From Alphaproteobacteria bacterium (GTDB taxonomy: Bacteria; Pseudomonadota; Alphaproteobacteria; Reyranellales; Reyranellaceae): a DNA stretch of 64,000 bases. A program made the translations under genes and the position numbers. The stretch covers positions 1 to 64,000 of the forward strand of contig JAFAKN010000006.1 in NCBI GenBank assembly GCA_019235415.1, given 5' to 3'. Shown here in pieces: positions 33,241 to 48,384 of this stretch (position 1 is its first letter; each line of letters opens with the position of its first letter). Below the pieces are notes generated by a model. The model saw only the letters and a program-made list of their open reading frames with translations, did no database searches and had not been told where the DNA came from.

Positions 33241-35546
33241 TGACTTATGCATCGGACCATTTCTCTCCCCTGGTACGACGTCGCACCGCCCTCCGGGCGG
33301 TGCCCCCGCCATCCAGCTACCTCTCGGCCGAAGCGGTGCCGCGATACGCGGCGCCGGCGGACGAGGAGAGCTTCGTCGAGACGCTGCGCAAGCTGTGGCG
33401 CCAGCGCGGGCTCATCGTGCTCTGCACGGTGGTGCTGGGCGGAGCGGCGGTCGGCACAGCTTGGCTGCTGCCTTCCTACTACGTGTCGGAGGCCCGGGTC
33501 CTGGTCGGCGTGCCCAACCCGCGACTGCCCAATGTCGATTCGATTCTCGCCGAGGTGAGCCCCGACGCCGAGCGCGTGCAGAACGAGGGCTTCATCCTCC
33601 AGTCGCGCAGCATCGCCAAGCAGGTGATCGACTCGCTGAACCTGCGCGACGATCCGGAGTTCAACTGGGAGCTGCGCAAGCCCTCCTTCTGGTCGCGTCT
33701 CGAGCTGCGCCGCCTGATCCCCGCTGGCGTCGAATCGTGGCTGGCGCAGTGGTTCCCGGCGAAATCAGGCCCACCGGCCAGCCCGGCAGCCGGCCCCTCG
33801 CTCGACGATCGGCTGATCGACACCCTGCTGTCGCGTGTCGACGTCTCGACGCTCGGCCGCTCGCACGTGCTGAGCGTGAAGGCCTCGTCGCAGAACCCGC
33901 AGACCGCATCCGCCATCGCCAACACCCTGGCCGACCGCTATCTCGACTACCAGCGGCGCGACAAGGTCGAATCGATGGATCGGGTCGACAAGTTCATGCT
34001 CGGCCGCATCGCCGAGCTGCGCCAGCAGGTCGCCAAGTCGGACCAGGCGGTCGAGGACTACCGGCGCAAGCACGGTCTCTACAAGAGCGGCACCACCAGC
34101 GTCACGACGCAGCAGCTCAGCGAGCTCAATTCGCAGCTCCTGGCCGCCCAGACCGCCAAAGCCGAGGCGGATTCGAAGCTGAAGGAGGCGCAGGCCCTGG
34201 GCGGCGGCGCAGTCAGCAGCGAAAGCGTCCCGGACGTCCTGAAGTCGCCGCTGGTGATGGGCCTGAAGCAGCAGCTGGCCGAATCCGAACGCAAGGCCGC
34301 CGAGATGAGCGCCTCGTACGGCGCACGGCATCCGCTGCTGCTGAATGCCCGCGCCGAGGCCGGTACCATCCGCGCCCGCGTCAACGCCGAGGTCGGCCGG
34401 ATCGTCGAAGGCCTCGCGCGCGAGGCGCGCACCGCCAATGCCCACTACGACGCCCTGGCCGCCAACTTCGAAAGCCTGAAGCAGCAGATGGGCAAGGTGA
34501 ACGACGACTCGATCCAGCTCGAGTCGCTGGAGCGCGACGCGACGGTCAACCGCAACCTGCTCGAGGCCATGCTGCTGCGCGCCAAGCAGAGCACCGGCGC
34601 CGAGGCAATCCTGCAGGCCAACGCCAAGCTCGTGTCGCCTGCGGCGCCGTCGAGCGCGCCGACCTACCCGCCCAAGGCGCTGATCGCCTTCCTGGGCGTT
34701 GCCGGCGGCTTGATGGTGGGCGCGGCCGTCGCGCTGCTGCGCGAAGGCGGTGACCATACCTTCCGCCGCGCCGAGCAGATCGAATCGGCCACCGGATTGC
34801 CGGTCATGGCGATGGTCCCGCAAGTGGCCGGCCGCACGCCGCCTGCCATGCAGGTCCTGCGTCAGCCGACCTCTTCCTACAGCGAGGCGCTGCGGCGCCT
34901 GCACATCGGCGTCGAGCTCTCCGAGGCCTCAGCGTCGCCCAAGACGGTGCTGCTGAGCTCGGCCACGCCGTCGGAGGGCAAGTCAGTGATGGTGGCGTCG
35001 CTCGGTCGCCTGCTGGCGAGCAACGGCAAGCGCGTCCTGTTGGTCGACTGCGACTGGCGCAGCCCGCGGCTGCACCAGATCTTCCGCATCAGCAACAAGG
35101 ATGGGCTGGCCAACGTGTTGATGGACAAGGAGGTCCGCCTCGAGGACGTGGTTCATCACGATGCGCTGTCCGGCGTCGACGTGATGCCGTCCGGACCGTG
35201 GAGCCCGCGCTCGGCTCATCTGCTCGGCTCCGATCGCATGCGTCACCTCTTGGAAGCGCTGGAGCCGCACTACGAGTTCATCATCCTCGACACGGCGCCT
35301 GCCCTGGTCAGCGCCGACGTGCTGGCTCTGTCGCGCATGGTCGAGAAAGTGGTGTTCGTGGTTCGCTGGGGCCACACCCGGCAGGAGGCCGTGCTCGAGG
35401 CGCTGAAACAGATCATCGACGCCCAAGGCGACGTCGCCGGCGTGGTGATGTCGCGCGTCCTGTCCAAGCAGTACCGCCAGTACTCGTACGGCGATCCGTT
35501 CTTCGAGAGCAGCCGTGCGGCAGCCACCGCGCGTCATCTCTCCTGA
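33240..35546 (+). CDS. Polysaccharide chain-length determinant/BY-kinase (Wzc-like, fused)
   Basis: LRKLWRQRGLIVLCTVVLGGAAVGTAWLLPSYYVSEARVLVG Wzz domain; Walker A SATPSEGKSVMVASLGRLLASNGKRVLLVDCDWRSPRLH. Confidence 0.94.
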   Translation: MTYASDHFSPLVRRRTALRAVPPPSSYLSAEAVPRYAAPADEESFVETLRKLWRQRGLIVLCTVVLGGAAVGTAWLLPSYYVSEARVLVGVPNPRLPNVDSILAEVSPDAERVQNEGFILQSRSIAKQVIDSLNLRDDPEFNWELRKPSFWSRLELRRLIPAGVESWLAQWFPAKSGPPASPAAGPSLDDRLIDTLLSRVDVSTLGRSHVLSVKASSQNPQTASAIANTLADRYLDYQRRDKVESMDRVDKFMLGRIAELRQQVAKSDQAVEDYRRKHGLYKSGTTSVTTQQLSELNSQLLAAQTAKAEADSKLKEAQALGGGAVSSESVPDVLKSPLVMGLKQQLAESERKAAEMSASYGARHPLLLNARAEAGTIRARVNAEVGRIVEGLAREARTANAHYDALAANFESLKQQMGKVNDDSIQLESLERDATVNRNLLEAMLLRAKQSTGAEAILQANAKLVSPAAPSSAPTYPPKALIAFLGVAGGLMVGAAVALLREGGDHTFRRAEQIESATGLPVMAMVPQVAGRTPPAMQVLRQPTSSYSEALRRLHIGVELSEASASPKTVLLSSATPSEGKSVMVASLGRLLASNGKRVLLVDCDWRSPRLHQIFRISNKDGLANVLMDKEVRLEDVVHHDALSGVDVMPSGPWSPRSAHLLGSDRMRHLLEALEPHYEFIILDTAPALVSADVLALSRMVEKVVFVVRWGHTRQEAVLEALKQIIDAQGDVAGVVMSRVLSKQYRQYSYGDPFFESSRAAATARHLS

Positions 35547-35553
35547 GCGGCCG

Positions 35554-36771
35554 ATGCGCGATCCGTCCCGCGTCCTGTTCGTCACGCGCTACTACTGGCC
35601 GGAGCTGATCGGATCGGCGCCGTTCAGCACCGACATCGCCGAATGGCTCGCCGCCCATGGCCGCCGGACGACGGTCGTGAGCGGCTTGCCGCACTATCCC
35701 GGCACCACGGTCTTTCCCGCCTATCTCCACGGCAGGCGATGCGAGACCGTGTGCGGGGTGGAGTTGGAGCGCCTGGAATGCGGTCCGCCGCGCAGCCCCT
35801 CGACGCTGTCCCGCATCCTGAACGAGGCGGAGTTCCTGATGCGCGGGCTGGGCGCCCTGGCCACCGGGCGCCTGCGCCGCCACGAGGTGGTGCTGGCCCT
35901 CTGCCCTTCCATTCTCTGCGTGGCGCTCGCCGTGGCGGCGCGGCGACGACGCGGCGTGTGCATCGCCATCGTGCACGACATCCAGTCGGGCCTGGCCGAG
36001 AAGCTCGGCATGGTGGCCGGCGGGCGCCTGTCGGCGGTGATGCGCTTCTGCGAGCGCCTGGTGTTGAACCGGACGGACCTCGTGGTCGTCCTGTCGGCCG
36101 AGATGAAGCATCAGCTGCGCCGCATCGGGGTCACCACGCCGATCGAGATCGTGCCGCTGTGGGTCGATACCGAGCACCTCCAGCCGGCGCCGGCGGTCGA
36201 CGGGCCGCCCATCCGGGTGCTCTACAGCGGCAATCTCGGTCGCAAGCAGGGGCTGGAACAGGTCATCGAGCTGGCGCGCGAGCTCGCCACCCGGCGGTCC
36301 GACATCGAGGTCGTGGTGCGCGGCAACGGCAGCCGTGCGGCCGAGCTGTCGGCGGAGATCGCGCGGCTTGGCCTCACCAACATCCGCATGGTCGACCTGC
36401 AGCCGAGCGAGGCGCTCGGCACCGCACTGGCCGCAGGCGACATCCATCTGGTGCCGCAACGGCCCGACGCCGCCGATTTCGCCGTCCCGTCGAAGGTGTT
36501 CAACATCATGGCGGTCGGCCGCCCGTTCGTGGCCACGGCGCTGCCCGACAGCGTGCTGTGGCGTCTGCAGCGCCAGAGCGGCGCTTTCCTCTGCGTGCCG
36601 CCCGATGATCCGCCTACTTTCGCCGAGGCGGTGATCAAGCTGGCCGACGACAGCCGGCTGCGCCACGAGCTGGGGCGGCGCGGCCGCGAGTTCGTCGAGT
36701 TGCACTATGCCAAGCCGCTGATCCTCGGCCATCTCATGAGCCGCCTCGATGCCTTCGCGCTCGCCGCCTGA
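35554..36771 (+). CDS. Glycosyltransferase family 4, WcaI-like
   Basis: RVLFVTRYYWPELIGSAPFSTDIAEWLAAHGRRTTVVSGLPHYP; VLYSGNLGRKQGLEQVIELA. Confidence 0.9.
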   Translation: MRDPSRVLFVTRYYWPELIGSAPFSTDIAEWLAAHGRRTTVVSGLPHYPGTTVFPAYLHGRRCETVCGVELERLECGPPRSPSTLSRILNEAEFLMRGLGALATGRLRRHEVVLALCPSILCVALAVAARRRRGVCIAIVHDIQSGLAEKLGMVAGGRLSAVMRFCERLVLNRTDLVVVLSAEMKHQLRRIGVTTPIEIVPLWVDTEHLQPAPAVDGPPIRVLYSGNLGRKQGLEQVIELARELATRRSDIEVVVRGNGSRAAELSAEIARLGLTNIRMVDLQPSEALGTALAAGDIHLVPQRPDAADFAVPSKVFNIMAVGRPFVATALPDSVLWRLQRQSGAFLCVPPDDPPTFAEAVIKLADDSRLRHELGRRGREFVELHYAKPLILGHLMSRLDAFALAA

Positions 36772-37996
36772 GCGTCGGCCTCGACGCATTCTGATCCTCG
36801 AACCCGATGCCGAAGGCCATTCCCTGGAATGGCTGCAGCATCTCGTTGCGTTCACGACCGCCGACAAGAGCGCCGCTTCACTGTGTATCGCCGCGCCGGC
36901 GGAGCTGTGCGACACTCTCGCACGGTCGACGCCGCCACAGCTCGATCACCGCATCGGCCTGCTGCGGCTGCTGCCGCGCGAACAAGAGCGCTGCACGCAG
37001 CGCTCGCTCGTGGTCGCGTCGTTTGCACGGTGGTCTGTAATGCGCCGCTACCTGCGGCTCAGCGGCGCCGATGCCGGCTTCTTCCTGTCGATCGACCTCT
37101 TGTCGTTGCCGCTCGCCCTGGGGTTGGGGCTCGACGGCCGCCCGGTCTCCGGCATCCTGTTCCGACCCTCCATCCACTACCGCACGCTGGGAAACTACCG
37201 GCCGAGCCTCAAGGAGAAGCTGCGCGACCTGCGCAAGGACCTGCTGTATCGCCTCATGCTGCGCAACCGTCACGTCCGTACGGTGCTGTCGCTCGATCCG
37301 TTCTTCCCGCGCCACGCCGCCTCCCATTATGCCGGCGGCGGCAAGGTCCTTGCCCTTCCCGATCCGGCATTCCCCTTGGCGGCGTCGCCGTGCAAGGGCG
37401 CCGGCATCGCCGATTTCCCGCCGGCGGGCCGCACAGGCATGCTGCTGTTCGGCTACCTCACCGAGCGCAAGGGGCCGCTCGTGGTGCTCGATGCACTGAG
37501 GCTGCTGCCTTCCAAGGTGGCCGAGCGCGTCGCCGTGCTGTTCGCCGGCCGCACGGATCCCGAGATCCGCGCCGCTCTCGAAGCGCGTCGGTCGAGCTTG
37601 CAGCGTGAGCAGCCGCAGCTGTGGTTCCAAATCGAAGACCGACGGCTCGAACGCGACGAGCTCGAGGCCCTGGTTGCGCAAAGCGACGTCGTGCTCGCCC
37701 CCTATCAGCGCTTCGTCGGATCGAGCGGCGTGCTGTTGTGGGCGGCGCGCGCGGGCCGGCCGGTCCTGGCCCAGGACTTCGGATTGGTTGGTCGGTTGAT
37801 CCGCGACCATCGGCTCGGCGCCGTTGCCGACGCCAGCGACCCCGCGGCACTTGCACACGCCATCGAGCGGATGGTGGTCGAAGGACCGCAGAGCTTCATC
37901 GACACGTCTTCGGCAAAGCGCTTCGCCGCGGCACGCACCCCCGACCACTTCGCAGCTGCTGTGCTGTCGAGCCTCAGCAGCGCCATGGCCTCGTGA
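36749..37996 (+). CDS. Glycosyltransferase
   Basis: MLLFGYLTERKGPLVVLDALRLLP...DVVLAPYQRFVGSSGVLLWAARAGRPVLAQDFGLVG. Confidence 0.85.
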   Translation: MPSRSPPERRPRRILILEPDAEGHSLEWLQHLVAFTTADKSAASLCIAAPAELCDTLARSTPPQLDHRIGLLRLLPREQERCTQRSLVVASFARWSVMRRYLRLSGADAGFFLSIDLLSLPLALGLGLDGRPVSGILFRPSIHYRTLGNYRPSLKEKLRDLRKDLLYRLMLRNRHVRTVLSLDPFFPRHAASHYAGGGKVLALPDPAFPLAASPCKGAGIADFPPAGRTGMLLFGYLTERKGPLVVLDALRLLPSKVAERVAVLFAGRTDPEIRAALEARRSSLQREQPQLWFQIEDRRLERDELEALVAQSDVVLAPYQRFVGSSGVLLWAARAGRPVLAQDFGLVGRLIRDHRLGAVADASDPAALAHAIERMVVEGPQSFIDTSSAKRFAAARTPDHFAAAVLSSLSSAMAS

Positions 37997-38135
37997 ATGT
38001 CCTGCCGCAGATCGCCGATGCGGGAGCCGGTTGCGACCCCGACATGATCACAACATCAAGGGCTTGGGACGTGGAGAATCGCGCCATGTCGTCCATCGAC
38101 GAATGCATCGCGGGGTCGTCCGCGAGGGAAGTCCG

Positions 38136-39686
<1,551 letters not shown>

Positions 39687-39699
39687 GCGTTCAGCGGGC

Positions 39700-40881
39700 G
39701 TGCGGGTCCTGTGGCTCACGCTCGCGGATCCCGAGCCACGCCATAACGGCCAGTTCATCTATTCGGGCGGGCTGATCGACTCGGTTGCCCAAGCCGGAGG
39801 CGCGATCGAGGTGCTGGGTCTCGGCCGATCCGATTCGGCTGGCGCCAACCAACGCGGCGGGAACGTGGTTTGGTGCCTGCCCGACGACCCGCCCTTTTCG
39901 CACTGGCGCAGCCTCGCCTCCTGGCTGCCGCACACCGCCAACCGCTGCCGCACCACCGGCATGCGCCGCTGCCTCGACGAGCTTCTGGCGCGGAACGCCT
40001 GGGACGGCATCGTGTTCGACGGCATCTCGACCGGTTGGGCCCTGTCGCGCGTTCTGGCGCACTATCCCGGCCCTCGTCGCAGGCCGAAGCTGGTCTACAT
40101 CTCGCACAATCACGAGGAGAGCCTGCGCGCGCAGATTGCCGACAGCCAGCCGGTGTTCCTCAAGCGCCAGGCGGTGCGCCTCGACGCGTTCAAGGTCTCG
40201 CGCCTCGAGCGGGCCATGGTCGACGCCGTCGATTTCGTGACGGCGATCACCCAGGAAGACAGCGAGCTGTACCGTGCGCGCTGCCGCGACAAGCCCGTCG
40301 ACGTGCTGACGCCGGGATACTGCGGAAGACGGCTCGCCGCTCGGCGCCTGTCCGACGACCTGCCGCGCCGCGCCGTCATCGTCGGCAGCTTCGACTGGAT
40401 CGCCAAGCGCATGAACCTGGCCGAGTTCGTCGAGATCGCCGACCCGTTGTTCGCCGAAGCCGGTGCCGAGCTGCAGGCCGTCGGCAGCGCCGACGAGGCG
40501 TTTCTGCAGCAGCTGCGGCAGAAAACGACAGCGACGCACTTCACCGGCACGGTGCCCGACATCGAGCCCTACCTCGACCAGGCGCGCATCGCCATCGTTC
40601 CCGAGCGCAACGGCGGCGGCTTCAAGCTCAAGGTGCTGGAGTATGTCTTCAACCGCGTGCCGGTGTTCGCGCTGAACGGCTCGTTCGCCGGCGTGCCGCT
40701 GAGACACGCCGAGAGCGCCATGCTCTACCGCGACCATGCTGCCCTGGCGCGCGGCGTCCTCGAAGCGATCGACGATGTCGCGCGGCTGAACCGGCTGCAG
40801 GAACAGGCGCTCTCCGCCTGCAACGGGCAATTCGACTGGTCGAGCCGCGGCCGCCAGCTGGTGGCGGCCGTCGCGCCATGA
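39700..40881 (+). CDS. Glycosyltransferase
   Basis: GTG start; VRVLWLTLADPEPRHNGQFIYSGGLIDSVAQAGG...FKLKVLEYVFNRVPVFALNGSFAGVPL. Confidence 0.85.
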   Translation: MRVLWLTLADPEPRHNGQFIYSGGLIDSVAQAGGAIEVLGLGRSDSAGANQRGGNVVWCLPDDPPFSHWRSLASWLPHTANRCRTTGMRRCLDELLARNAWDGIVFDGISTGWALSRVLAHYPGPRRRPKLVYISHNHEESLRAQIADSQPVFLKRQAVRLDAFKVSRLERAMVDAVDFVTAITQEDSELYRARCRDKPVDVLTPGYCGRRLAARRLSDDLPRRAVIVGSFDWIAKRMNLAEFVEIADPLFAEAGAELQAVGSADEAFLQQLRQKTTATHFTGTVPDIEPYLDQARIAIVPERNGGGFKLKVLEYVFNRVPVFALNGSFAGVPLRHAESAMLYRDHAALARGVLEAIDDVARLNRLQEQALSACNGQFDWSSRGRQLVAAVAP

Positions 40882-42239
40882 TCGGCGCGATGCAACCGAG
40901 CTACCCGGCGCGCAAGCTGGACGGACTCGACATCACGCTCGTCGCGGTCTTCCTGCTCGGCCTCTATCTTGGCGTATCGCTGCAGATCAGCGAAAAGGTG
41001 CCGCTCACTTGCGCGCCGTCCGGCTTCGCGGGGCTGATCATGCTGTGGCGCCGCCGCGACCAGGTCCAGCCGCGTCACCTGGCCGGCCTGCTCGGCGTGG
41101 TGTGCGTCTATCTCGGCTCGATCCTGGCGGCGTCCGATTATGAGTTCCTGGGCAAGCGTTTCACAGGATTGCTGCAGCTCACCTACTCGCTGGCCATCGG
41201 CTATGCGATGTTTCTCACGCTGGTGCACGGCGAACGTCGGCAGATCGCCAATCTCCTGCTCACCTTCTGCCTGGTCATCATCGTCGGTTGCCTGCTCGAG
41301 ACCTATGCCGGCCTGAGGCCGCTGAGCGACGCGGTGCGCGAGCGCATCTACGCATCGAGCAACGTCTACGATGCGGATCTGCGCGACCAGCTGCTGTACG
41401 GCCGGATCCGGCCCAAGCTCTTCACCTCGGAGCCCTCGGCAGTCACCTTCGCCTATACGCACTACAGCTCCGTCTGGCTGGTCGTCAGCCCGTGGCGCTG
41501 GAAACTGCCGGTCTATTTCGGCCTGATGGCCCTCGCCCTGTTCGTGCTGCCGGGGCCGACCCTCATGCTCATGCTGCTGCTGACGGTGCCCTATCTGGTG
41601 TTTCTGGCAGGCGCGCGCGCCGGCGGACGGCCCTCCACGACGCGGCTCGTCGGATCGCTTGCACTGTCCCTCGTGCTGGTAGGGTTGGCGATCGTGCTTG
41701 GCCGCGTCTTCTTCGCCGAGCGGCTGAACGACCTCGCGACCGGCAAGGATGCCAGCTTCTTCTTCCGCTTCACCGGCCCCATGCTGGTCGCCTTCGACTT
41801 GCTGCGCGACCATCCCTGGGCGGGCGCCGGGCTGACCGGCGAGCCCTACATCGCCGATCGGGTGATCGACATCTTCATGAACTCGCCGTCCTTCGAGGCC
41901 GCCTGGCAGGTCGGCAAGGTCTCCGACACCCTCACCAACTTTTTCTGGCTGCACTGGATCTATCTCGGCCTGGTGTGGGGCGTCATCTGCCTGGTCGCGG
42001 TGTCGATCTGGCTGCGCATGCTGGGAACGCCGAGCGTGCTCTATTGCTGGGCCGTCTGGATCATCCTGGGCCAGGCCTCGGGCTCGTATGTCGGGCCGAA
42101 GACATGGGCGGTGCTGCTGATCGCGGCGGCCGTGGCGATTCTCACGGCTGGTGCCCGCCAGCCGCGCAGCAGTCCGCGGCCGCTGCCACGCGTACACCTG
42201 CAGCCCCACCTCCTCGACTCTTCGGGATATCTCCGATGA
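40878..42239 (+). CDS. O-antigen ligase/polymerase-like membrane protein (Wzy candidate)
   Basis: Multi-TM; RIRPKLFTSEPSAVTFAYTHYSSVW and LLRDHPWAGAGLTGEPYIADRVID periplasmic loop. Confidence 0.75.
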   Translation: MIGAMQPSYPARKLDGLDITLVAVFLLGLYLGVSLQISEKVPLTCAPSGFAGLIMLWRRRDQVQPRHLAGLLGVVCVYLGSILAASDYEFLGKRFTGLLQLTYSLAIGYAMFLTLVHGERRQIANLLLTFCLVIIVGCLLETYAGLRPLSDAVRERIYASSNVYDADLRDQLLYGRIRPKLFTSEPSAVTFAYTHYSSVWLVVSPWRWKLPVYFGLMALALFVLPGPTLMLMLLLTVPYLVFLAGARAGGRPSTTRLVGSLALSLVLVGLAIVLGRVFFAERLNDLATGKDASFFFRFTGPMLVAFDLLRDHPWAGAGLTGEPYIADRVIDIFMNSPSFEAAWQVGKVSDTLTNFFWLHWIYLGLVWGVICLVAVSIWLRMLGTPSVLYCWAVWIILGQASGSYVGPKTWAVLLIAAAVAILTAGARQPRSSPRPLPRVHLQPHLLDSSGYLR

Positions 42240-43510
42240 GCATTCCTGCCGGTGGCGGCCGGCGTAGCGTCCTCGCCGCAAGTGGCGCAGCCCTCGCCGC
42301 CGTACCGACGCTGGCCGCCGCTCAGCCAGCGACCCCGCGCAAGCCCGAGGCCGGCAGCATGCTGTCGGCGGCTGCGTTCGGCGCACGCGGCGACGGGACG
42401 GCCGACGACACCAACGCCCTGCAAGCCGCGCTCGCGGCCGCGGTCAGTCCGACCGGGCCTGGCTTCGTCCTCATTCCGCCGGGCACCTACAAGGTGACGC
42501 GGCCGCTGCGCCTGGTCACGGCGGACGGCGAAGCGGGCAATGTCACGCGGCCGCACGGCATCCTCGCCCATGGCGCGCGGCTCGTTTCGTCGATCGGAGA
42601 CGGGAGCAACGTCCTGGAGTTCGCGAGCCGCTCCACCGTGCGCTTCCTGCTCATCGAAGGCCTCGACATCCTTGGCAGCGGGCACGAAGGCCACGGCCTC
42701 GCGCTTTCCTGCGAGTACGGCGACCGCTACCTGTACAATTTCTGCCTGCGCGACGTCACGGTGCAGGGCTGTGGCGGCGACGGCTGCCGCCTCATGGGCA
42801 ACGTGTTCGAAGGCCAGATCGTCAACACGTACTTGCGCGACAACAAGAAGAACGGCCTGACATTGGGCCACGGCAGCAAGGCCGGCATCCTGTCGGCGAT
42901 CCACGCCTTCGGCTGCGTGTTCGGCCAGAACGGCCAATACGGCGTCGAGATGGTGAATGGCTGCTACGACGCGGCGTTTCACGGCTGCTACTTCCTGCTG
43001 AACGGCAAGCACGGCCTCGCTGCGCTGAACGGCTGCACCCTGCTCAACAACTGCGGCTTCGAGAACAACCACGAGGCGGCCGGCAGCTTCGACAAAGGCG
43101 CCGGCGGCATTTTCCTGCAGAACTTCGCCACGCTGGTCGCCTGCACGGCCTACTCGATGTTCAACCAGAAGCGGCTGATCGACGCCTATGTCGTGAGCCA
43201 GCTCGTCATGATCGGCTGCACCGGCAGCGGCGACGCTCGCGCCAAGGATGCCGGATTGGCCCGCATCGACGGCGAGAAGCGCGGGCGCGCCACCATTGTC
43301 GGGTCGCAGGGTGCGATTGAATACGTCAAAGACTTCGAGGGGCTGGAGATCTCGGGCAAGGACGGCACTCTGCGGTTGGGCTCCGACTGGCAGAGCCGCA
43401 ACCTGGTGCAGCTAGGGAACTATCGCCTGTGGATCGATGGCCGCGGCCGGCTGCGCCTCAAGAACGGCGTCCCCACGTCCGACGAGGACGGGACACCGGT
43501 CGGGGCGTAG
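42236..43510 (+). CDS. Right-handed parallel beta-helix (pectate-lyase superfamily) protein with signal peptide
   Basis: GGRRSVLAASGAALAAVPTLAAAQ; SAAAFGARGDGTADDTNALQAALAAA...GPGFVLIPPGTYKVTRPLRL. Confidence 0.88.
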   Translation: MSIPAGGGRRSVLAASGAALAAVPTLAAAQPATPRKPEAGSMLSAAAFGARGDGTADDTNALQAALAAAVSPTGPGFVLIPPGTYKVTRPLRLVTADGEAGNVTRPHGILAHGARLVSSIGDGSNVLEFASRSTVRFLLIEGLDILGSGHEGHGLALSCEYGDRYLYNFCLRDVTVQGCGGDGCRLMGNVFEGQIVNTYLRDNKKNGLTLGHGSKAGILSAIHAFGCVFGQNGQYGVEMVNGCYDAAFHGCYFLLNGKHGLAALNGCTLLNNCGFENNHEAAGSFDKGAGGIFLQNFATLVACTAYSMFNQKRLIDAYVVSQLVMIGCTGSGDARAKDAGLARIDGEKRGRATIVGSQGAIEYVKDFEGLEISGKDGTLRLGSDWQSRNLVQLGNYRLWIDGRGRLRLKNGVPTSDEDGTPVGA

Positions 43511-45043
43511 CTTTTCGGGACCGCGGGCGTCCCGCCGGCCGCTCAGAGCGGCGCACTGCGGGCAATGAAGCGAGTGCTCACGAAGCGCGCGATCTGCGCG
43601 ATGTCGCGCCGGACGTCGGACCAGGCGAGCGCCACGAGCAGCATGACGCCGCCCGCCGTCATGCCGACCGTCACTATCGCGGCTGGTGTCGGCTGGCTGG
43701 TCGGAACTGCGAAGCGGTGCAACAGGAACGCAGCGGCTGCGCCAGCTGCACCGGCCGAAATCGCCGGCGCGATCGCGCCGAGGACATTGCCGAGCGATAC
43801 CGGTCCACGCCGGGTCGCGAGCCAGAAGCCGAGGGGAAGGCGGATCACCACTCCGACGGCGGCGATCGAGGCAGCGACTCCGACAACGCCCCACGGCAGC
43901 CCGGCCACGATGGCGCCAATCGTGAGCGTGCCGTCGATCAGGGTCGCGCGCACCATCTCGCCGGTTCGGCCCTGCGTCATGAAGAGCAGGCCGGCGGTCA
44001 GCAGGACCGGCAAGTAGGCGGCGGTGACGCTGAACAGCGCAACCAAGGGCGCCGCCTCCAGCCAGGCCGGCCCGAACAGGATGTAGACCACCCAGTCCGC
44101 CAACATGGCCGCCAGCGCGAACACCGGCATGGTCAAAAGCGCGAGCTTCTGCATGATCTGCCGAAACATCGAGCGGTAGCGCTCCGGCTGGTCGATGAGG
44201 CGGCTGAGCGCCGGCATGCCGGCGGCGTAAACCGGTGCGTTGATATTGTTGACGGGCAGCAGGACCAACCGCGTCGTGCGCTCGTAGAGTCCCAGGATTG
44301 CCGGCCCCCAGAGCCAGCCGATCAGCACTTGATCGACGCTGCGGGCAAGCGCTGCCATGAGCCCGCTCGCCGTGATCGAGCCGCCATAGCGCAGCAGCGC
44401 CGGAAGATCCGGTGCACCGGCCGGACGCGCCGGGCGCCAGCGGCAGATCGCCCAACTGCCGACCAGCAGGAAGCCCGGCATCACCAGCCGTTGCGCCACC
44501 AAGGCCCAGTAGCCGGCACCCCCCAGCGCGAGCCCGATGGCAACGGCGAAGGCGGCGAGATCGGCCGCCGTCTCGAGGCCGGCGATGGCGGCAAAGCGCA
44601 TCTGCCGGCGCAGCAGCGCCCAGTGTTGCACCGTGAGCCCGCTCATCAGGAATCCCAGTGCCAGACAGCGCGCCACCGCCTCGAGATCGGGCTGGGCATA
44701 GAAAGCGGCCAGCGCCGGGGCGCCTGCGAACAGGCCGGCGGCCAGCAGCACGCCCACGCCGGCATTGATCCAGAACAGCGCCGAGACCTGGGCGTGCGAG
44801 ATGTCCTGCCGCTGGATGGTCGCGGCCGACAGCCCGAACTCCTTGACGAGATCGAGCATCACGCCGAGCGAGCCGACCATGGCCAGCAGGCCGAAGGTGG
44901 ACGGCGACAGCAGGCGCACCAGCACGACCATGGTCAGGAGCTGCGCCGCCACGCGCACGCCCTGGGAGACCAGCAGAATCGTGCCGCCGCGACGGGACCT
45001 TTGTCCGATGTCGGAGATCAGATGATCGGTCGCGAGCGCCGCC

Positions 45044-48322
<3,279 letters not shown>

Positions 48323-48384
48323 AGATTGATCACGTTTGCTCGCCGCGGGCCTCGTCGATACTCCACCCCGGGAGACGAAACCGC

